Source of the DNA: Plectrocnemia conspersa | Taxonomy: Eukaryota > Arthropoda > Insecta > Trichoptera > Polycentropodidae | NCBI GenBank assembly: GCA_009617715.1 | Contig: VTFK01000063.1 | Coordinates: forward strand, 558,001 to 622,000 | Reading direction: 5' to 3' | Length of the DNA: 64,000 nt | Shown here: one piece after another, positions 1 to 12,500 of the stretch | Numbering within the stretch: the first letter of the stretch is position 1 | Layout: each line of letters begins with the position of its first letter | The notes under the pieces: generated by a model | What the model was told of the DNA's origin: nothing | What the model saw: only the letters and a program-made list of their open reading frames with translations | The model's database searches: none | Program-made: the position numbers and the translations under genes

Positions 1-254
1 CGGCTTTATAAGACTCAAACGAACAAGCATTTTTTATTCTTACCAAAAAATAATAATAAGCACAAAATGGGTGCCACATCTGTTAACTATTGCTCATAAA
101 AAGCAACTAAATGCACATTTTTAAACCGTATATTTATAATAAAATATAACTTTGATCTACTGCTACACACCAAAAGTGATATATGCAGAAAAAATTATGC
201 TCTAATTTTTCCAAAATAGTGTTTCTCTAATTGAAGATTGACTAGAAAGCTTTA

Positions 255-1420
255 ATATTTATTTATTTTAGAATAAATTAAGACCATCGTGGCCTAACAG
301 GTTACCCCAATGCGCCACGATGATCGAAAACAAATTTAAAATTTACAAAACAAAAAAATAACCGTATATATACATTAATAGAACAATACTTAAAAATAAT
401 ACACATAACAAAAAATTATAAAATATCAAAATTAAATGACAAACTGGATCAGTTCCTCGTAGCTAACATTAAACAGGTCAATATGTAATGTCAGCGTATT
501 AAGAAGCCGGATGACCACAGCTATAGGCGAGTCGGCAAGTGCGGACGTCCTAGCCCTAACGGCATCAAAAGAGGACGCGATCGTGATTCTCGAAAATGTT
601 CCGGAACCCAAAACTGGAATTCCTCGAGAATAGCTGGATTGTCGACAGCACCTTTTAGTAATTTGAAAAAATGCTTAGCGACATACAACTTTCTGCGAGA
701 GCTCAGCGAATCGTATCCCAACGCTCCTAAAAGAAAGGCGCTGGGTTATATGTACGGATAATAACCAATTTGTAAAGGTATCTTAAATACCTTTTTTGAA
801 TTTTTTCCACTAAAAGGGAATATTTGGCTATTCGGGGATTCCAAATTATAGATCTCGATTCAAGAATGCTACGAACTTAGGTGTCATAGAGGATGCGAAT
901 AACTGACGGGTCGTCAAAGTGAAAGGCATTCCTCATAACAAAGCCGAGCATCTTGGAAGATTTATCACAGACGTCGTGTATGTGTAGAGAGAACCTCCAT
1001 TTACATTCGAAAGTGATTCCGAGATCTTTAGTGGAAGTTTCTTTAATCAAAATGTTACCTCCGAGATGGTAGAAATAAGCTAATGGCGAATGGGATCAAG
1101 AAAATGACACAGTATGGCACTTTCCGACACTAAAGGGCAGACGGTTAACGGAAGCCCATCTCCATAGAGTCTAAATCACTTTGTAGAGAGAAGGAGTCCA
1201 CAACAGATCGAATGCATTTATATAATTTTAAATCATCTGCGTACAGAAGAAAACTTGAATTTGTAATTGCTGTATTTATGTAATTAATAAATAACACAAA
1301 AAGCAGAGGGCCCGGATTGGATCCTTGAGGAACCCCCGAAGGGGTAAAATATTCTTTCGACAATCGGCTACCATAGGTTACAAACTGTCTACGATTGCTT
1401 AAATAACTCGAGAATATGTA
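255..1420 (-). pseudogene. 5'-truncated non-LTR retrotransposon (LINE) with YADD reverse transcriptase, copy A
   Basis: Read on the minus strand this is the 3' half of a LINE. Positions 1363-1145 encode reverse-transcriptase core motifs: SGVPQGS, LLFVLFIN and LLYADDLKLY, the last with the catalytic Asp pair. A frameshift near 1145 is followed, in other frames, by NRLPFSVGK-like and thumb-region sequence. The C-terminal region at 721-440 has the SLSSRRKLYVAKHFFKLL motif typical of Jockey/BS-type LINEs and ends in a stop near 436. Several frameshifts and stops make it dead. The 5' end fades near 1420, so the endonuclease is missing, as in ordinary 5' truncation. The 3' untranslated end holds a perfect 9-bp hairpin (285-293 with 314-322). 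The Jockey-like assignment rests on motif style, not on a search. Confidence 0.8.
285..322 (-). repeat. Stem-loop in the LINE 3' untranslated end
   Basis: CATCGTGGC at 285-293 pairs perfectly with GCCACGATG at 314-322 around a 20-nt loop. It lies in the 3' tail of LINE copy A. Hairpins at LINE 3' ends can serve as recognition signals for the element's own reverse transcriptase; that role is inferred here. Confidence 0.55.
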
Positions 1421-2129
1421 ATAATATACTATATAAATTACATATAGTTATTCTTATGTAAAGTTATGCTAAAAATTTAAGACCATAACAATTTAACAAA
1501 TATATAGATTGGTTAAATATACGAAGATTATAATACGATAACTTCATCGCTTCATTAAAAATAATTTTAAAATAGAATTTACTAATAAACTTTACCTTTT
1601 CTTTGCAATAAATCACTAAAGTAGTGATTTGTTATGTTTGATATTTAACAAAGCGTGTGAAAAAAATATTTTTAAAAACAGAGGATCATATTTCTAGCAT
1701 TTAGCGAAATATTTATTTATGGTTACAAATTATTGTTAAAATATACAGAACATTGATATAAACTTATATAAGTTTCTTATTGACAAATTAATATCGTTCC
1801 CAACTTTGAGTATAATTGTAACATCAACACATATTTTATTCACTTAAGTTAATAACATCATAAAATATGACACTATATCATTAAAATAATTCCATTGAAA
1901 TCGAATTTAGATGAAGTAACAACAAAAAAATATTCTTGCGATCGCAAAAGCAGCAATGGTAATTTATTGCACAAATCGTACATTCACATTTTAACTATTG
2001 TAATACTTTTATTATTTAATCGGGTATCTTAGATATATTTTCAGTTTAATGACTGTTTTAAAAGCACTGCTTAAAAGAGACAAATAATTATTTACAAATA
2101 TTTTAAATAATTTTTATAATGAGTATGTT
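1421..2129. other. AT-rich intergenic stretch, nothing recognised
   Basis: Very AT-rich sequence with scattered stops in all frames. I see no gene, clear terminal repeat or RNA structure. Confidence 0.5.
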
Positions 2130-2232
2130 ACTAAGCACTAGACTTTTCAGTCTGAAAATCGGTGATATCATATGAGTTTTTGACTATTGGCCTGAAAGAC
2201 ATGGATTCGAATCCCATATGGAACTTATTTTT
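2130..2232. repeat. SINE-like fragment with tRNA-type box B
   Basis: The left part resembles the 'gaatcggtgaca' section of the SINE-like family found at 15.9, 17.6 and 18.2 kb. It is followed by GGATTCGAATCCCAT, a good match to a Pol III box B. No complete cloverleaf can be drawn, so it is not called a tRNA gene. A short inverted repeat follows at 2242-2275. Confidence 0.4.
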
Positions 2233-2241
2233 TTTTAATTT

Positions 2242-2275
2242 CGGAATTTATTCTAAGAGATCAGAATAAATTCCG
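2242..2275. repeat. Perfect 13-bp inverted repeat
   Basis: CGGAATTTATTCT at 2242-2254 is exactly complementary to 2263-2275 around an 8-nt loop. It sits just after a tRNA-like SINE fragment and may be part of its tail or a separate small palindrome. Confidence 0.6.
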
Positions 2276-2433
2276 ATCGATTATCACAGATTAGGTTTAC
2301 CTAAGTTTTTCTTATTTTCACGGATGGATATTGTAATAAATAAATAGAAGCGAGTTAGATCGTACATATTAGATATTAAAAGTTCTCTTATAATTATCTA
2401 CCTGAAAAAATAATAAAAAATATATTAATCTGT

Positions 2434-2541
2434 GTAGCTGGGGACGGTTTATAATAATAGCGTATTTTTATAATGCAGTGGCTCGAACCCGCACCCTCTG
2501 AGTTACCAGTCTAGAACTTTAAAACTACGCTATTCCGACCT
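2434..2541 (-). repeat. SINE-like element, tRNA-derived head fragment
   Basis: On the minus strand it reads GGAATAGCGTAG (box A-like), then ACTGGTAACTC, then GGGTTCGAGCC (box B), followed by the AT-rich 'ttataaaaatacgctatt' body. The same order appears in the fuller copies at 15.88 and 18.2 kb. Only head and start of body survive. Confidence 0.6.
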
Positions 2542-2545
2542 TCGA

Positions 2546-3599
2546 GTTTAAGCATAATGCATATTTTAATGGTTTATTTGATAACAAAACATATTTTTTT
2601 ATATTGATATCGCACTTTTATTTTATTTAATTTAAAACATCTATAAATTAAAGCACGATTTGCTACCCTAATTCTCTAATTCGATCCGTCTGAAAACATA
2701 TTTTTTTTAGTTGCAAGTACTTCTTTAAATTATAAACTAGAAGCGGTACTAAACGGCTATTTTATTAGACTTGAAGAATATTATTTTAAAAATGGTAATA
2801 AAGTGTTGTACATAGTGTTGATCCACAATTTTTTACTGTGACTCTATTTTAAATGACCGACGTAAAATATAAATTATTAAAAAAAAAAATAGCATTTACA
2901 GTAAAAGTTAAATCACTAATCACCATCATTCAAATTACGATCGCCCTGTAGCCATCAGCAGCCAAAGAGCGTACACCTGGAGTCGGCATGCAGGTCGCGT
3001 CCGGACCTATAATGTCATGTAAATAATTTCCCCAGTCTAATCTCTTACAAGCTACTAACTAATCTTTATCGCAAGTATAGTGAGCATTATGTCCGCGCAT
3101 ACACACACTGCATTTGTGCAAAAATCCACATAGAGATCAGACCGACCTTATATGAGCGCAAACACTGAACTTTCACACTAATGCGTGCGTGTGCTCGGAA
3201 TAATAGGCAATCTACATCAGCCGGGGTGAAATAGTGTCTAAACATCTTAAGCATAAGCTAATATGATTATTAAATAAATTAATATAGACCACAACTACTT
3301 TTTCTCATTCAAATCTGTCGAATCATGGATTATTAAGACAAATACGACATACTATTCCTTGAGCTAGTTTATTTAAAATACAGAAAAGAGCCTTTTTTGA
3401 CACCTAGATATTAAAAAAATGTTAGTATCGCAATCTAAGAAATCCATAACAACTCCCTAACATCTCAAATAAATAAACTTATTGTACAGATTTCCTCAAG
3501 TAGACGTATGTCATTTCACAATAACTTTAAGAGATGCATTGTTTCATAAATTATACTAAATCATCACCTAGTCATTATCCAGACTATCCTGCATATCAA
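2546..3599. other. Intergenic stretch, mostly featureless
   Basis: AT-rich sequence with a more mixed patch around 2930-3240 containing several CG dinucleotides. No coding frame or repeat boundary was recognised. Confidence 0.4.
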
Positions 3600-3870
3600 A
3601 TTCATTATTTATTTAATCAGTTACCGTTGCGTTCGATACTAAGAAAAACCACGAGCGGCTCTCGGCGTGACGCTGCTCTTACGAAAAGCTTATCGCTGTT
3701 AATTTAGCACCTGACTTTTATCTGCTAGCTCTCGTGTACAATGTCTTGAGGTGCATCTCGTGATTCATCCCGATCTATCGCGTGTGAATCTTCCCTATTT
3801 ATCTTGTTTGCGGCGATAAATAACGGGCGGCGGTAACCGGACGCGATTGCCTCTCTGCAGAGTACTTTAA
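3600..3870. promoter_or_regulatory. Putative regulatory island
   Basis: A patch of mixed composition in AT-rich surroundings, with stops in every frame. Visible words include GCGGCGATAAATAACGGGC, CGTGACGCTGCTC and a repeated cgtga/tcgcg theme. It could be a constrained non-coding element. The call rests on composition only; conservation was not tested. Confidence 0.25.
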
Positions 3871-3959
3871 TTTACTCTTTTTTGCCCATACAAATCGAAG
3901 CCAATGAGTCGATTGGTCCTATCGATGTCGTTCTGTCCAACTATAATTATCAGCAATCG

Positions 3960-4031
3960 CAAGTTAACTCTGGAGTGCGACAAGGAAACGCTCTATCTCA
4001 CGTATTGTTAAATTTCTACATAAATAATTAA
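3960..4031 (+). pseudogene. Reverse-transcriptase scrap (non-LTR)
   Basis: Twenty-three codons read through the RT motif SGVRQGNALSHVLLNFYINN before a stop; the expected form in LINEs is G-R-Q-G-x-x-L-S-P-x-L-F. Flanking frames hold no further conserved motif. It is a short relic of a LINE different from copies A and B, which carry SGVPQGS. Confidence 0.6.
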
Positions 4032-4070
4032 AATGCATTATATGGGTTTAATGTTCTCTAAAGTAATAAT

Positions 4071-4200
4071 AGCTACACCGAATTGACCGATACGATCCTT
4101 AAAATACAAAAAAAAAACACCTAGCTTCACTTCGACTCTCCGATCTAGCATCAAATAGTCACATATATCTCAATAGTATAACTCGATCTTTGATATGATT
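4071..4200 (+). repeat. ~130-nt dispersed repeat, copy 1
   Basis: It begins AGCTACACCGAATTGACC and contains CACTTCGACTCTCCGATCT. A second copy lies directly downstream at 4224-4340 and a third at 37143-37260. No terminal inverted repeats or coding potential. It follows an RT scrap, so it may come from a LINE 3' region. Confidence 0.6.
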
Positions 4201-4223
4201 TGAAGACTATCTAGTACAAAGAA

Positions 4224-4340
4224 TAGCTACACTGAATCAACCGAGACGATCTTTAAAATACCAAGAAAAACAACTAATTTCACTTCGACCATCCGATCTA
4301 GCACCGAGTAGTTACATGATCTTTGATATTACTGTAGTAC
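4224..4340 (+). repeat. ~130-nt dispersed repeat, copy 2 (tandem)
   Basis: Same order of motifs as copy 1: AGCTACACTGAATCAACC, GATCTTTAAAATACCAAG, CACTTCGACCATCCGATCT, then a gtagttacatgatcttt end. The two copies are in direct orientation about 150 nt apart, start to start. Confidence 0.6.
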
Positions 4341-4472
4341 TACGGCAAAACAGATATGTATTTTTGCATAAATTGTAAGATCACATTTTTAATTGCTTTG
4401 TTTTAAAAATATTTTATGTAAAAGGTATTTATAAAAATAAAAGCAAGCACCAAATTCCGCATAATTAATATC

Positions 4473-4514
4473 TTATTACTTCAAGACAACTATAAAATAG
4501 TCTTGAAGTAATAA
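4473..4514. repeat. Perfect 15-bp hairpin
   Basis: TTATTACTTCAAGAC at 4473-4487 is exactly complementary to 4500-4514 with a 12-nt loop; pairing resumes beyond one unpaired base on each side. It could be the core of a tiny foldback element. Confidence 0.6.
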
Positions 4515-4953
4515 AATATTCTGAACTACAAAAAATATATAAAATAATATTTTTTAATTAGTTGTTATATTTGTAAATTATTATTTTATTTTAATTGTTT
4601 TATAGCGATATTTTTTGCGCTCGGGGAAAATATTCTGGGGCATGTCCTCTGCTTAAACGCAGCACCTGGGGTTATGGTCTCTGAAGGCGCTCTGGTGGCG
4701 CAGGGTATTTGAAAAGCGCAGCTGCTTCTCGGTGTGCGTGACCGAGAGCAGTTCCCATTGCAGTGGGAAATGTTTTGAATTATATGGACATATTTAAACG
4801 ACAAGAGCAAACAATATCAGCTTACTTTACGTTTACTTACAAAGACTATTTCTAGCGATTTAGGCGTTAAGTGTTTTTCATTTTGAAAAGAGTAAGCCTA
4901 AATATGCAACAGTCTATACCTTATCAGAGAAAATGACTGCTGCATATTAATCT

Positions 4954-5824
4954 AGCAAATAAGTCTATGATATGTTCAATTTTGCAAAATAAAAATATAA
5001 TTAAGGAATACGTTTAAAATTTTGGAAATTAAAGATATATTTCCACAATCTTTAATGATATGTTTCCAAAAAAAAAATGGCAAAAAAACATAGATGAAAT
5101 GGAAAAATCTTTGTCATCATGGATCGATGAACAACATCAAAAAGATGTCCTTCTGAGTATTTCAATTATTCAAGCAAAATCTCTTAGTTTACACAAAGAT
5201 TGGAAGGACATCGTAAAAATAAGATTTTAACACGGGTTTTCAAGCAAGTAAAGGTTGGTTTTACAATTTTAAAATGAGGTATTCTTTTCATAATGTTAAA
5301 TTTACTGGAGAATCGGCTGATGCGGATAAAGATGCTGCAAAAGAATTTATTTTATAATTAACCAAAATTATTGAAGATGGAGAATATTCCTCTAGCCAAA
5401 TATTTAATCTAGATGAGACAGGTTTATTTTGGAAAACTCTTTAACAATAAAAAATATGAATGAAGCCTTCACGGATCTTGACAATTTTTTTAATATTATG
5501 GGAGATTGTGATCTTAATGAAGAACGCATATCTCAAGTGCGTAGGGCGATCAATAAAGACATAGCATGTTATAAAATACTATATAAAGAAAAGAAAAATA
5601 ATAGTGGAAAACAGTTAGCTCTTGATAACTTTTTAAAGAAAACACCCGCAAACCCCACTTAAACATGTCTCTTAAACGCCTCTTAAACATATTATATTTA
5701 CTTGATAAATAAATATTTTAAAATACACACAATTTAATTTTCTTTACTTCCCTCTACATTCGCACATTCAACATTCGCACACATTTTCAGGAACCAATTA
5801 TGTCCGAAAGTCGAGGGCCGCCTG
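4954..5824 (+). mobile_element. pogo/Tigger-like DNA transposon, internally deleted, copy 1 (left end lost)
   Basis: From about 4954 the sequence matches the other three copies, from 'tctatgatatgttcaattttgc' onward. It ends at 5824 in the shared right terminal repeat (CGAAAGTCGAGGGCCGCCTG) followed by TA. Broken coding remnants read plus: a DNA-binding-region piece, a piece ending FNLDETGLFW that carries the first catalytic Asp, then an abrupt join to the C-terminal tail (5429-5662, ending ALDNFLKKTPANPT). The rest of the DDE catalytic core is missing, so it cannot make transposase. The left terminal repeat is absent. Confidence 0.8.
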
Positions 5825-7811
5825 TATATCGCAATTTCACTATCCGGCAAAATTATAACACTATATTAGACCTATAATATAATTTTGATTGACAGTAGAA
5901 AGACAATAAAAATATTAATACATTTTCATTATATTTACATATTAATATTTGCAGTAATCATTCTAAGATAGTTAAACTCGAGTTGCTGATACAGTTAATT
6001 TCTATCATTTATTAAACAAACAACACTGCTACACAACTAAACGGTTTATAACACAGCAAATAGCCTTAATAGAGTACGGATTGGACACAGTGAATAAGGT
6101 CTATTGCCCACTTTGGCATCGCTTACACACATAAATACGGTGCGGACAGCTAAGAACAGGTGTAAAAACTCAAGAAGCGGCTCCTTTTGACGTCGGCAAC
6201 TCATTGACGCCTTCTCACAGTGGACGTCGCAAAAACGTTGACAATATACACAACCCGCCCGGAGGTCCATTACATTAGATCGACTCGTATCTGTCGGATA
6301 GCGCGAGTCGCATCTGATTTAATGACGGTCACTCTAACGAGTCGATCTACCGCTCGTTGGAGATGAATTTAAAAAATGGCGATTAATTTAACACTTATCG
6401 ACGGGACACCAGCGGTCCTCAAACGCCACCCACGGAGCAACCCAATATCGCATTCTATGTCACATCTTGATAAGACCGATAACGAAAATGTTTGCTAATC
6501 GCTGATCGAGAAAAAAATATAACTCACACGTTGTCCATAGTCGAAAATTAATTTCTAACATGACGCGATTGACACTTAGATCAATCTTAATCGTACTTGA
6601 GGCTGTTTTTTGTGGACTTTGTATTGAATTGCTTGAAACGTTTCGTTCATTAAAAAATAAACGCATAAATTATGAAAGCCTAATAGACTAAGATTGTGAT
6701 TTATGTGTAATTATTTGATAATTACAAAGTACAACAAGATGTTTGTTACTAAACGCTCGATTTAAGATGCTTATTAATAAAATCATTAGAATATTTTAAA
6801 TAATTTTAATCGCATTTAATGACACATACAGCTTTATTTTTATGCTCTAAATTTATATTAAATTAAATAATATTTTCTATAAAAAAATACAATGCCTCGG
6901 CTTATATTTATTTTAACTGCATCATTAGTATTTTTCTATAATGTTTATTTTTTTAAAGATCCTCAATTTTTGGGCAAATTATTTTATTTTTGTGTTTCTA
7001 TGAAAGATAACTAAAATAGTATTTTAATCCTTGATACATATAGCATACTTAATGCTTTTTCAACTCGTTTAAAATAGACTGAAATTCTTATAGGGAAAGT
7101 CTAATGTAATAGTTCTTCTAATTCTCGATGCTTTTGTTCTAAAGCATATGATTTAGGGCAAAATAGGACTCTTTATTTTTGTCTACTAATCTGTCTAATA
7201 AATGTACTTATAATAAATTACTTTTTGGCGTATGTAACATCGTAACGGTAGATTAAAAAATTTGTACTAGACTTTATTTTAGTAACCCATCCTGGACGAA
7301 GCGGGGTACGTTAGTACCCCATTTTTAATGTTTTTTTGTCATATCATACTAATAATTAAAACTCTACTACAAATATACTGTAATGTTCTCAACTCGAAAA
7401 CTGAAAAATTTTGTATTTTTAACAATACTAATAAGATCGTAAGCGTGGATAAAACGTAATTTTATCAAGTGACTAAAATATATATATTTATAATAAACTA
7501 TCAAGAGAATTTCACGATTGTAATGTAGAATAAGAAGAGAAAAGAAGCGTCACCACTGAACCAATTGAGGCAATTATACTACCCAAACTTATTATTCTGT
7601 AAAGTCAATATAAATATAGTATATGAAGATAAATATATGTCTGTCTATAAATAAATATTTTTATTTTGTGCTTTTAAAAATCTTAAATGTAAAATTAGTC
7701 AGTAGCCAAATTTTTTTAACAGATTTGGGGTCCAGCTGTCCCCCTGTTCGCACAGAGAGCAATGTTTGTTAGAGGGTAAAGTGAAGAAGAACAGTTTTAA
7801 TGCTCTAAAAA
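5825..7811. other. Intergenic stretch with one complex island
   Basis: Mostly AT-rich. Positions 6040-6460 are noticeably more mixed, with CG-containing words and a repeated GAGTCGATCTA/ATCGACTCGTAT theme, and may be a regulatory island. A short hairpin GGGGTAC/GTACCCC lies near 7303-7320. No gene recognised. Confidence 0.35.
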
Positions 7812-8808
7812 CAGGCGGCCCTCGACTTTCAATCTTTCGACTTTCGCACAATTCGCTATTTCGCACATTTAAAAAAAAAACAATTTTTTTATTTAAAAAA
7901 AAAACGTTTTGATAGCGGTGAATCTTTTGCTTCAATCAGACGTTCGTATGATACAAACAGGTCTACGATATGTTCAATTTTGCAAAATAAAAATATAATT
8001 AAAGAATACGTTAAAAATTGTGGAAAATAAAGATATATTTCCACAATCTTTAATGATATGTTTCCAAAAAAATACAGCAAAAAAAAAACATGGAAAAATC
8101 TTTGTCATCGTAGATCGATGACCAAAAAAGATGTCCCTCTGAGTATTTCAATTATTCAAGCAAAAGCTCTTAGTTTGCACAAAGATTGGAAGGATAGATT
8201 AAAAAAAAATTTAACACAGTTTTTCAAGCAAGTAACGGTTGGTTTTACAATTTTAAAATGAGGTATTCTTTTCATAATATTAAATTTACTAAAGAATCGG
8301 CTGATGCGGATAAAGATGCTGCAAAATAATTTATTTCCTAATTATCCAAAATTATTGAAGATACAGAATATTCCTCAAGCCAAATATTTATTGTAGATGA
8401 GACAGGTTTATTTTGGAAAACTCTTTAACAATGAAAAATATGAATGAAGTCTTCACGCACCTTGACAAATTTTTAAATATTATGGAAGATTGTGATCCTA
8501 GTGGAGAACGCATATCTCAAGTGCGTAGGGCGATCAATAAAGACATAGCATGTTATAAAATACTATATAAAGAAAAGAAAAATAATAGTGGAAAACAGTT
8601 CACTCTTGATAACTTTTTAAAGAAAACACCCGCAAACCCCACTTAAACATGTCTCTTAAACGCCTCTTAAACATATTATATTTACTTGATAAATAAATAT
8701 TTTCAAATACACACAATTTAATTTTTTTTACTTTCCTCGACTTTCGTACATTCAACATTCGCACACATTTTCAGGAACCAATTATGTCCGAAAGTCGAGG
8801 GCCGCCTG
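7812..8808 (+). mobile_element. pogo/Tigger-like DNA transposon, internally deleted, copy 2
   Basis: Terminal inverted repeats begin CAGGCGGCCCTCGACTTTC and end GAAAGTCGAGGGCCGCCTG. The right flank is TA; the left is AA, probably a mutated TA target duplication, as expected for the Tc1/mariner-pogo superfamily. Length is 997 bp. Plus-strand remnants: the SGESFASI-type helix-turn-helix piece, a segment ISIIQAKALSLHKDWKD, FIVDETGLFWK with the first catalytic Asp, then a direct join to the C-terminal tail at 8413-8646 (TLDNFLKKTPANPT). Frameshifts and the missing catalytic core make it non-autonomous. Confidence 0.85.
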
Positions 8809-9799
8809 TAGGTGTGACTACAAATTATTAAGTAAGAGCAGAAAATATATGAGAATTAATGAAGAAGTTCGAAAAAAGATAAAACACAGAATATTTCTGT
8901 TTAAGAGAGCGTTCTACGTCAAAACCAACTGCCAATACAAAAAATCTTATTAAAATAAAATTTCATATAAACATTTATAGCTAATAATTTTAAATAAGAT
9001 TTTATTCAATTACAAATATATCAAAAATATACCTACATATATGTGCATTTTTTATAATTCTACATAAGCGGCAATTCAGTAAATAAAAAAATAACGATGA
9101 ATATAATTACAATTTACTATGATAATAAAATAAAATAATCAAGGAAACTTTATCGTCCTTTAATTCACAATTCACAGCCAGCAAAAAATTCCTAGCAATT
9201 TACCGCTGCGTTAATTTATTACATAAACCATTTATAGCCTACAAATAATCACTAGCATATTTTACCGTCTAGAAGAAATGAAATGTGTTTATACAAACTA
9301 GATTATTCATTGGTTGAATGGCGGTGTAGGGAGTCTAAAATTTTTAATTTTTAAATCAAGACGTATTTTAAGAGACTTAAATGATATGGTGTTTTAAAAA
9401 TGTCAATGAATTTCAATTTGACAACTATATGCTTTTATGCTAAAATAAGTTTTTTATTAGCTAATCAACGTAATTTTAGACTTGCATAATAAATTTGAGC
9501 ACAATGTCGAATTACAGCGGTTTTTCAACAAAATTTTTTTACCGTAAAATCTTAATACAATATGTGGATAAAAAAATGTACTAAATAAAATATTTCCATT
9601 TAAGTTTAATTTAATTAAATGTATGCTAAATGAAATAATATTAAACTGTTCCAAATATAAATATTGTGACACAACTTTTAAATAGCTTTTAATCTATCAC
9701 CCGCATCTTAGTGATTATTAACGAATTTACATTATACCATTATGATAATTATTAGATAAAATCCATTATATTAATTATTCTTGAATGATATCATACATT

Positions 9800-10160
9800 T
9801 TAGCATTGGGAGCGATTATGCCGTGTCATTTTGACACGCACCACATTAAATAAATATTTTTTTCGTCGACATTGTCAATAATTAATAGCCCTGTCATATT
9901 CGGCGCTCCAAATGACTTTCATTTTTTCGCGTTCACAATCAGTCACAAATATATTTCCGACGTATCAAAATATTATTGATCGGACATTTGACACCGGTAT
10001 GTGGATACGCATAGTTGGTAAAAATATTTAGAATGACTCATAAAATATCTGGACCAATTAAAACGTTACCGGCGGTCGTTAAGCGTCGAAATCGTTAGTC
10101 ATGCCAAAATTGCGCTCAATCTTCGCAATAAACCATTAAAGTACACGCAACTGGCTAGGC
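9800..10160. promoter_or_regulatory. Putative regulatory island
   Basis: Mixed-composition patch without an open frame. It contains AATAATTAATAG (homeodomain-like), ATGACTTTCATTTTTTCGC and GACATTTGACACC. Composition and motif density suggest constrained non-coding DNA; no direct evidence of function. Confidence 0.25.
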
Positions 10161-11059
10161 TAAGGCTAATGACATTTTACAATTAAATTTAACTTTGTGT
10201 ACAAATGGAAATTGGTTGTATTGCATATTTTATTATAATTTTTCGAGAAAAATAATGCATAATTGTATAAATAAATATACAAAAAAAAATTGACATAGTA
10301 TAAAAATCAATCTTACATAAGAAATATTATCTGTATTTATATCATTTATCATTCATTTTAATACTTATAATAAATACAGCCATTTACATATTAACTGTTG
10401 AATATCTATATAAATCAAGTATTACCAACGTTAAACATCCTGTTGTTAATACATGAATATTTTAAACATAATGTAGAATAATAATAACAGTTTAATAATT
10501 TTTAATTTCCAATACATATAAAATGATCAAATAAAATCATTACCTATTATTTAAAAAAAAAACCTAATTGATATTAAAAAATTTAGCTGCATTGAATATT
10601 AAAAATACAGAAGTAAAACACGCGACCAAATTTTAATATGTAATAAAAATAAAATTCCCAATAAGTTTTCTTCTATCAAGCTCAAGAGCAACAATTTGTA
10701 AAACATCAAATTTTTTTAGCTTTTTAACTAGAACACTTTATTGATTTTTTTAGGTAAAAAACAATAATTGCTAACTTTTTTTAAAACCCGAAAAATCGAT
10801 GAATTAGCCTTAAATTATATTTAGTGTTTTTTTAGATCATATAAAGATACATTTAAAATTGCTGACCTTTGATTTATCATATTATAATCATTCATAAAAT
10901 GTATAAAAAGATTTAAAAAAAATTAAAACGAACAAATAATAACCTGATCTTTAATTTTATTTTACAAATAAAATAAAATTAAACCAGAAATTATGGTAAT
11001 CAAAGCATTGCCACAAGAGTGCAAAAGGTTAAATGTTAGAATGCAACATTCGAATTTTA

Positions 11060-11550
11060 AAAATATATATAATCTAAACCGGCAAAGTAACACAGTTTCG
11101 ATCAGTAATAACAACTTTGCTCATGATTACAAATTACTCATTCGATTTCGCTATACAAAATGATTATTTATCTCGGCGGCGTTCGATATGCACATAAATT
11201 GCTTCGTGGGAATGATCTATACGCAAAACGACTACGCCTTTTATTAAATATAACACATACACAAATATATATTATAAGCCATTATTGATCTCTCACTAAC
11301 CGAAAAAATCTCATGCCCAACATATCGGGATGCCAATTAAGACGTTGCGAAATTGTATGCAATTTCGCGAGACGCAACAGTAACTTCCATTAAGAGTTAA
11401 CGATACTAATAATCATATCATATCTTTATCTTGTGAACCGATACTGGTTTTATGTATAATAATCTTGATAATTTTGATTACTTATTAACGCGCATTAATT
11501 CGTGCTTTGTGCGTGCGCTTAACGATTTAATTTCGCGACGATCTAGATAT
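11060..11550. promoter_or_regulatory. Putative regulatory island
   Basis: Contains many TAAT/ATTA cores among more complex words (TCTCGGCGGCGTTCGATAT, GATGCCAATTAAGACGTTG) in a strongly AT-rich setting. No coding frame. Inferred from composition only. Confidence 0.25.
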
Positions 11551-12059
11551 GAATAGGGTTGAATGGGATAAATTGAAAGCTCAAAGATAAAATATAATAT
11601 AGAAAATATATAATTAATATTTTCAAAATATGTTCATTAGCACGTAAAATGTGTTTTAACAACAATTTTAGTTAAATAAATTAAAAATTGAAACAAGTAT
11701 TAATTTAGATTTTATATACAATAGACTACAGAAGGTTTGCTACCATTTTTTATTAATATTGTTATAAAAAAGTAGTTATATATAAAGGTAATTTAAAATA
11801 AATTAATAATGGTAAAAATATAAAGAATTAAAACAAGCTGTTTCTATATAGAAGAGGTTAGTTTGGCGCGCGTCTTCTTATACAAAAGGTTGTGTTATTA
11901 AGAATTCTAATGTTGACGCTTGTCTTTTATATGATGCGTATGGTTTTAACTTACATAAATAAATTGATAATTTTGTGGTGTAAAAGACAACTATTTTCGT
12001 TATTCAAGCGGTAGTTATGGTGACATGATAAACTATTTTAAAAAATAAAATATTTTTTA

Positions 12060-12500
12060 AACGGATAGTTATTAACAACATTTTATCGTAATCACCAACC
12101 GGCAGACAATTATATAAATCAGACATCAGAACCAGAAGATAATTAACGGCGCATTATATTGCGCGGTGCGTTGATATAAATTCTCATTTACAACAATAGA
12201 CAATTCATATTTATAATATACACACCGACCGGTGATAGCAATTTGTTTTGATACACAATACAAATTATGAAACGAAAAGGGACAACGGCCACAACTGGCT
12301 ACTAATTTAAATGGGACAGCTAGAGTTTCATTAATTTTGCTGTAAATTTCACCGGTAACAAAAGCTATGTCTCTGTTACTTTGAGACAAAAAAAATAAGT
12401 TCGACATTGCGCACACACAGGGCGTGTCACGAATCGGTGTGACGTAAGTCGGAAGAATGAAACGGCCGAGTGACCCCGAGATAAGTAAAGTCCAGAAAAA
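12060..12500. promoter_or_regulatory. Putative regulatory island
   Basis: A mixed patch with ATTAACGGCGCATTATATTG, GGCCACAACTGGC and TGACGTAAG (CRE/ATF-like). A 96-codon open frame on the minus strand here shows no family likeness and is treated as chance. Confidence 0.25.

Noticed and set aside
2170..2230. Possible tRNA gene from the GGATTCGAATCCC box B
   Set aside because: No acceptor stem or full cloverleaf could be drawn, and the segment joins SINE-like sequence.
4586..4810. Patch with TGGTGGCGCAGGG resembling a tRNA box A
   Set aside because: No convincing box B at the right distance and no second copy seen in the window; too weak to call a SINE.
12126..12416. 96-codon minus-strand frame
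   Set aside because: No domain or splice evidence; lies in a mixed-composition island where chance frames are expected.
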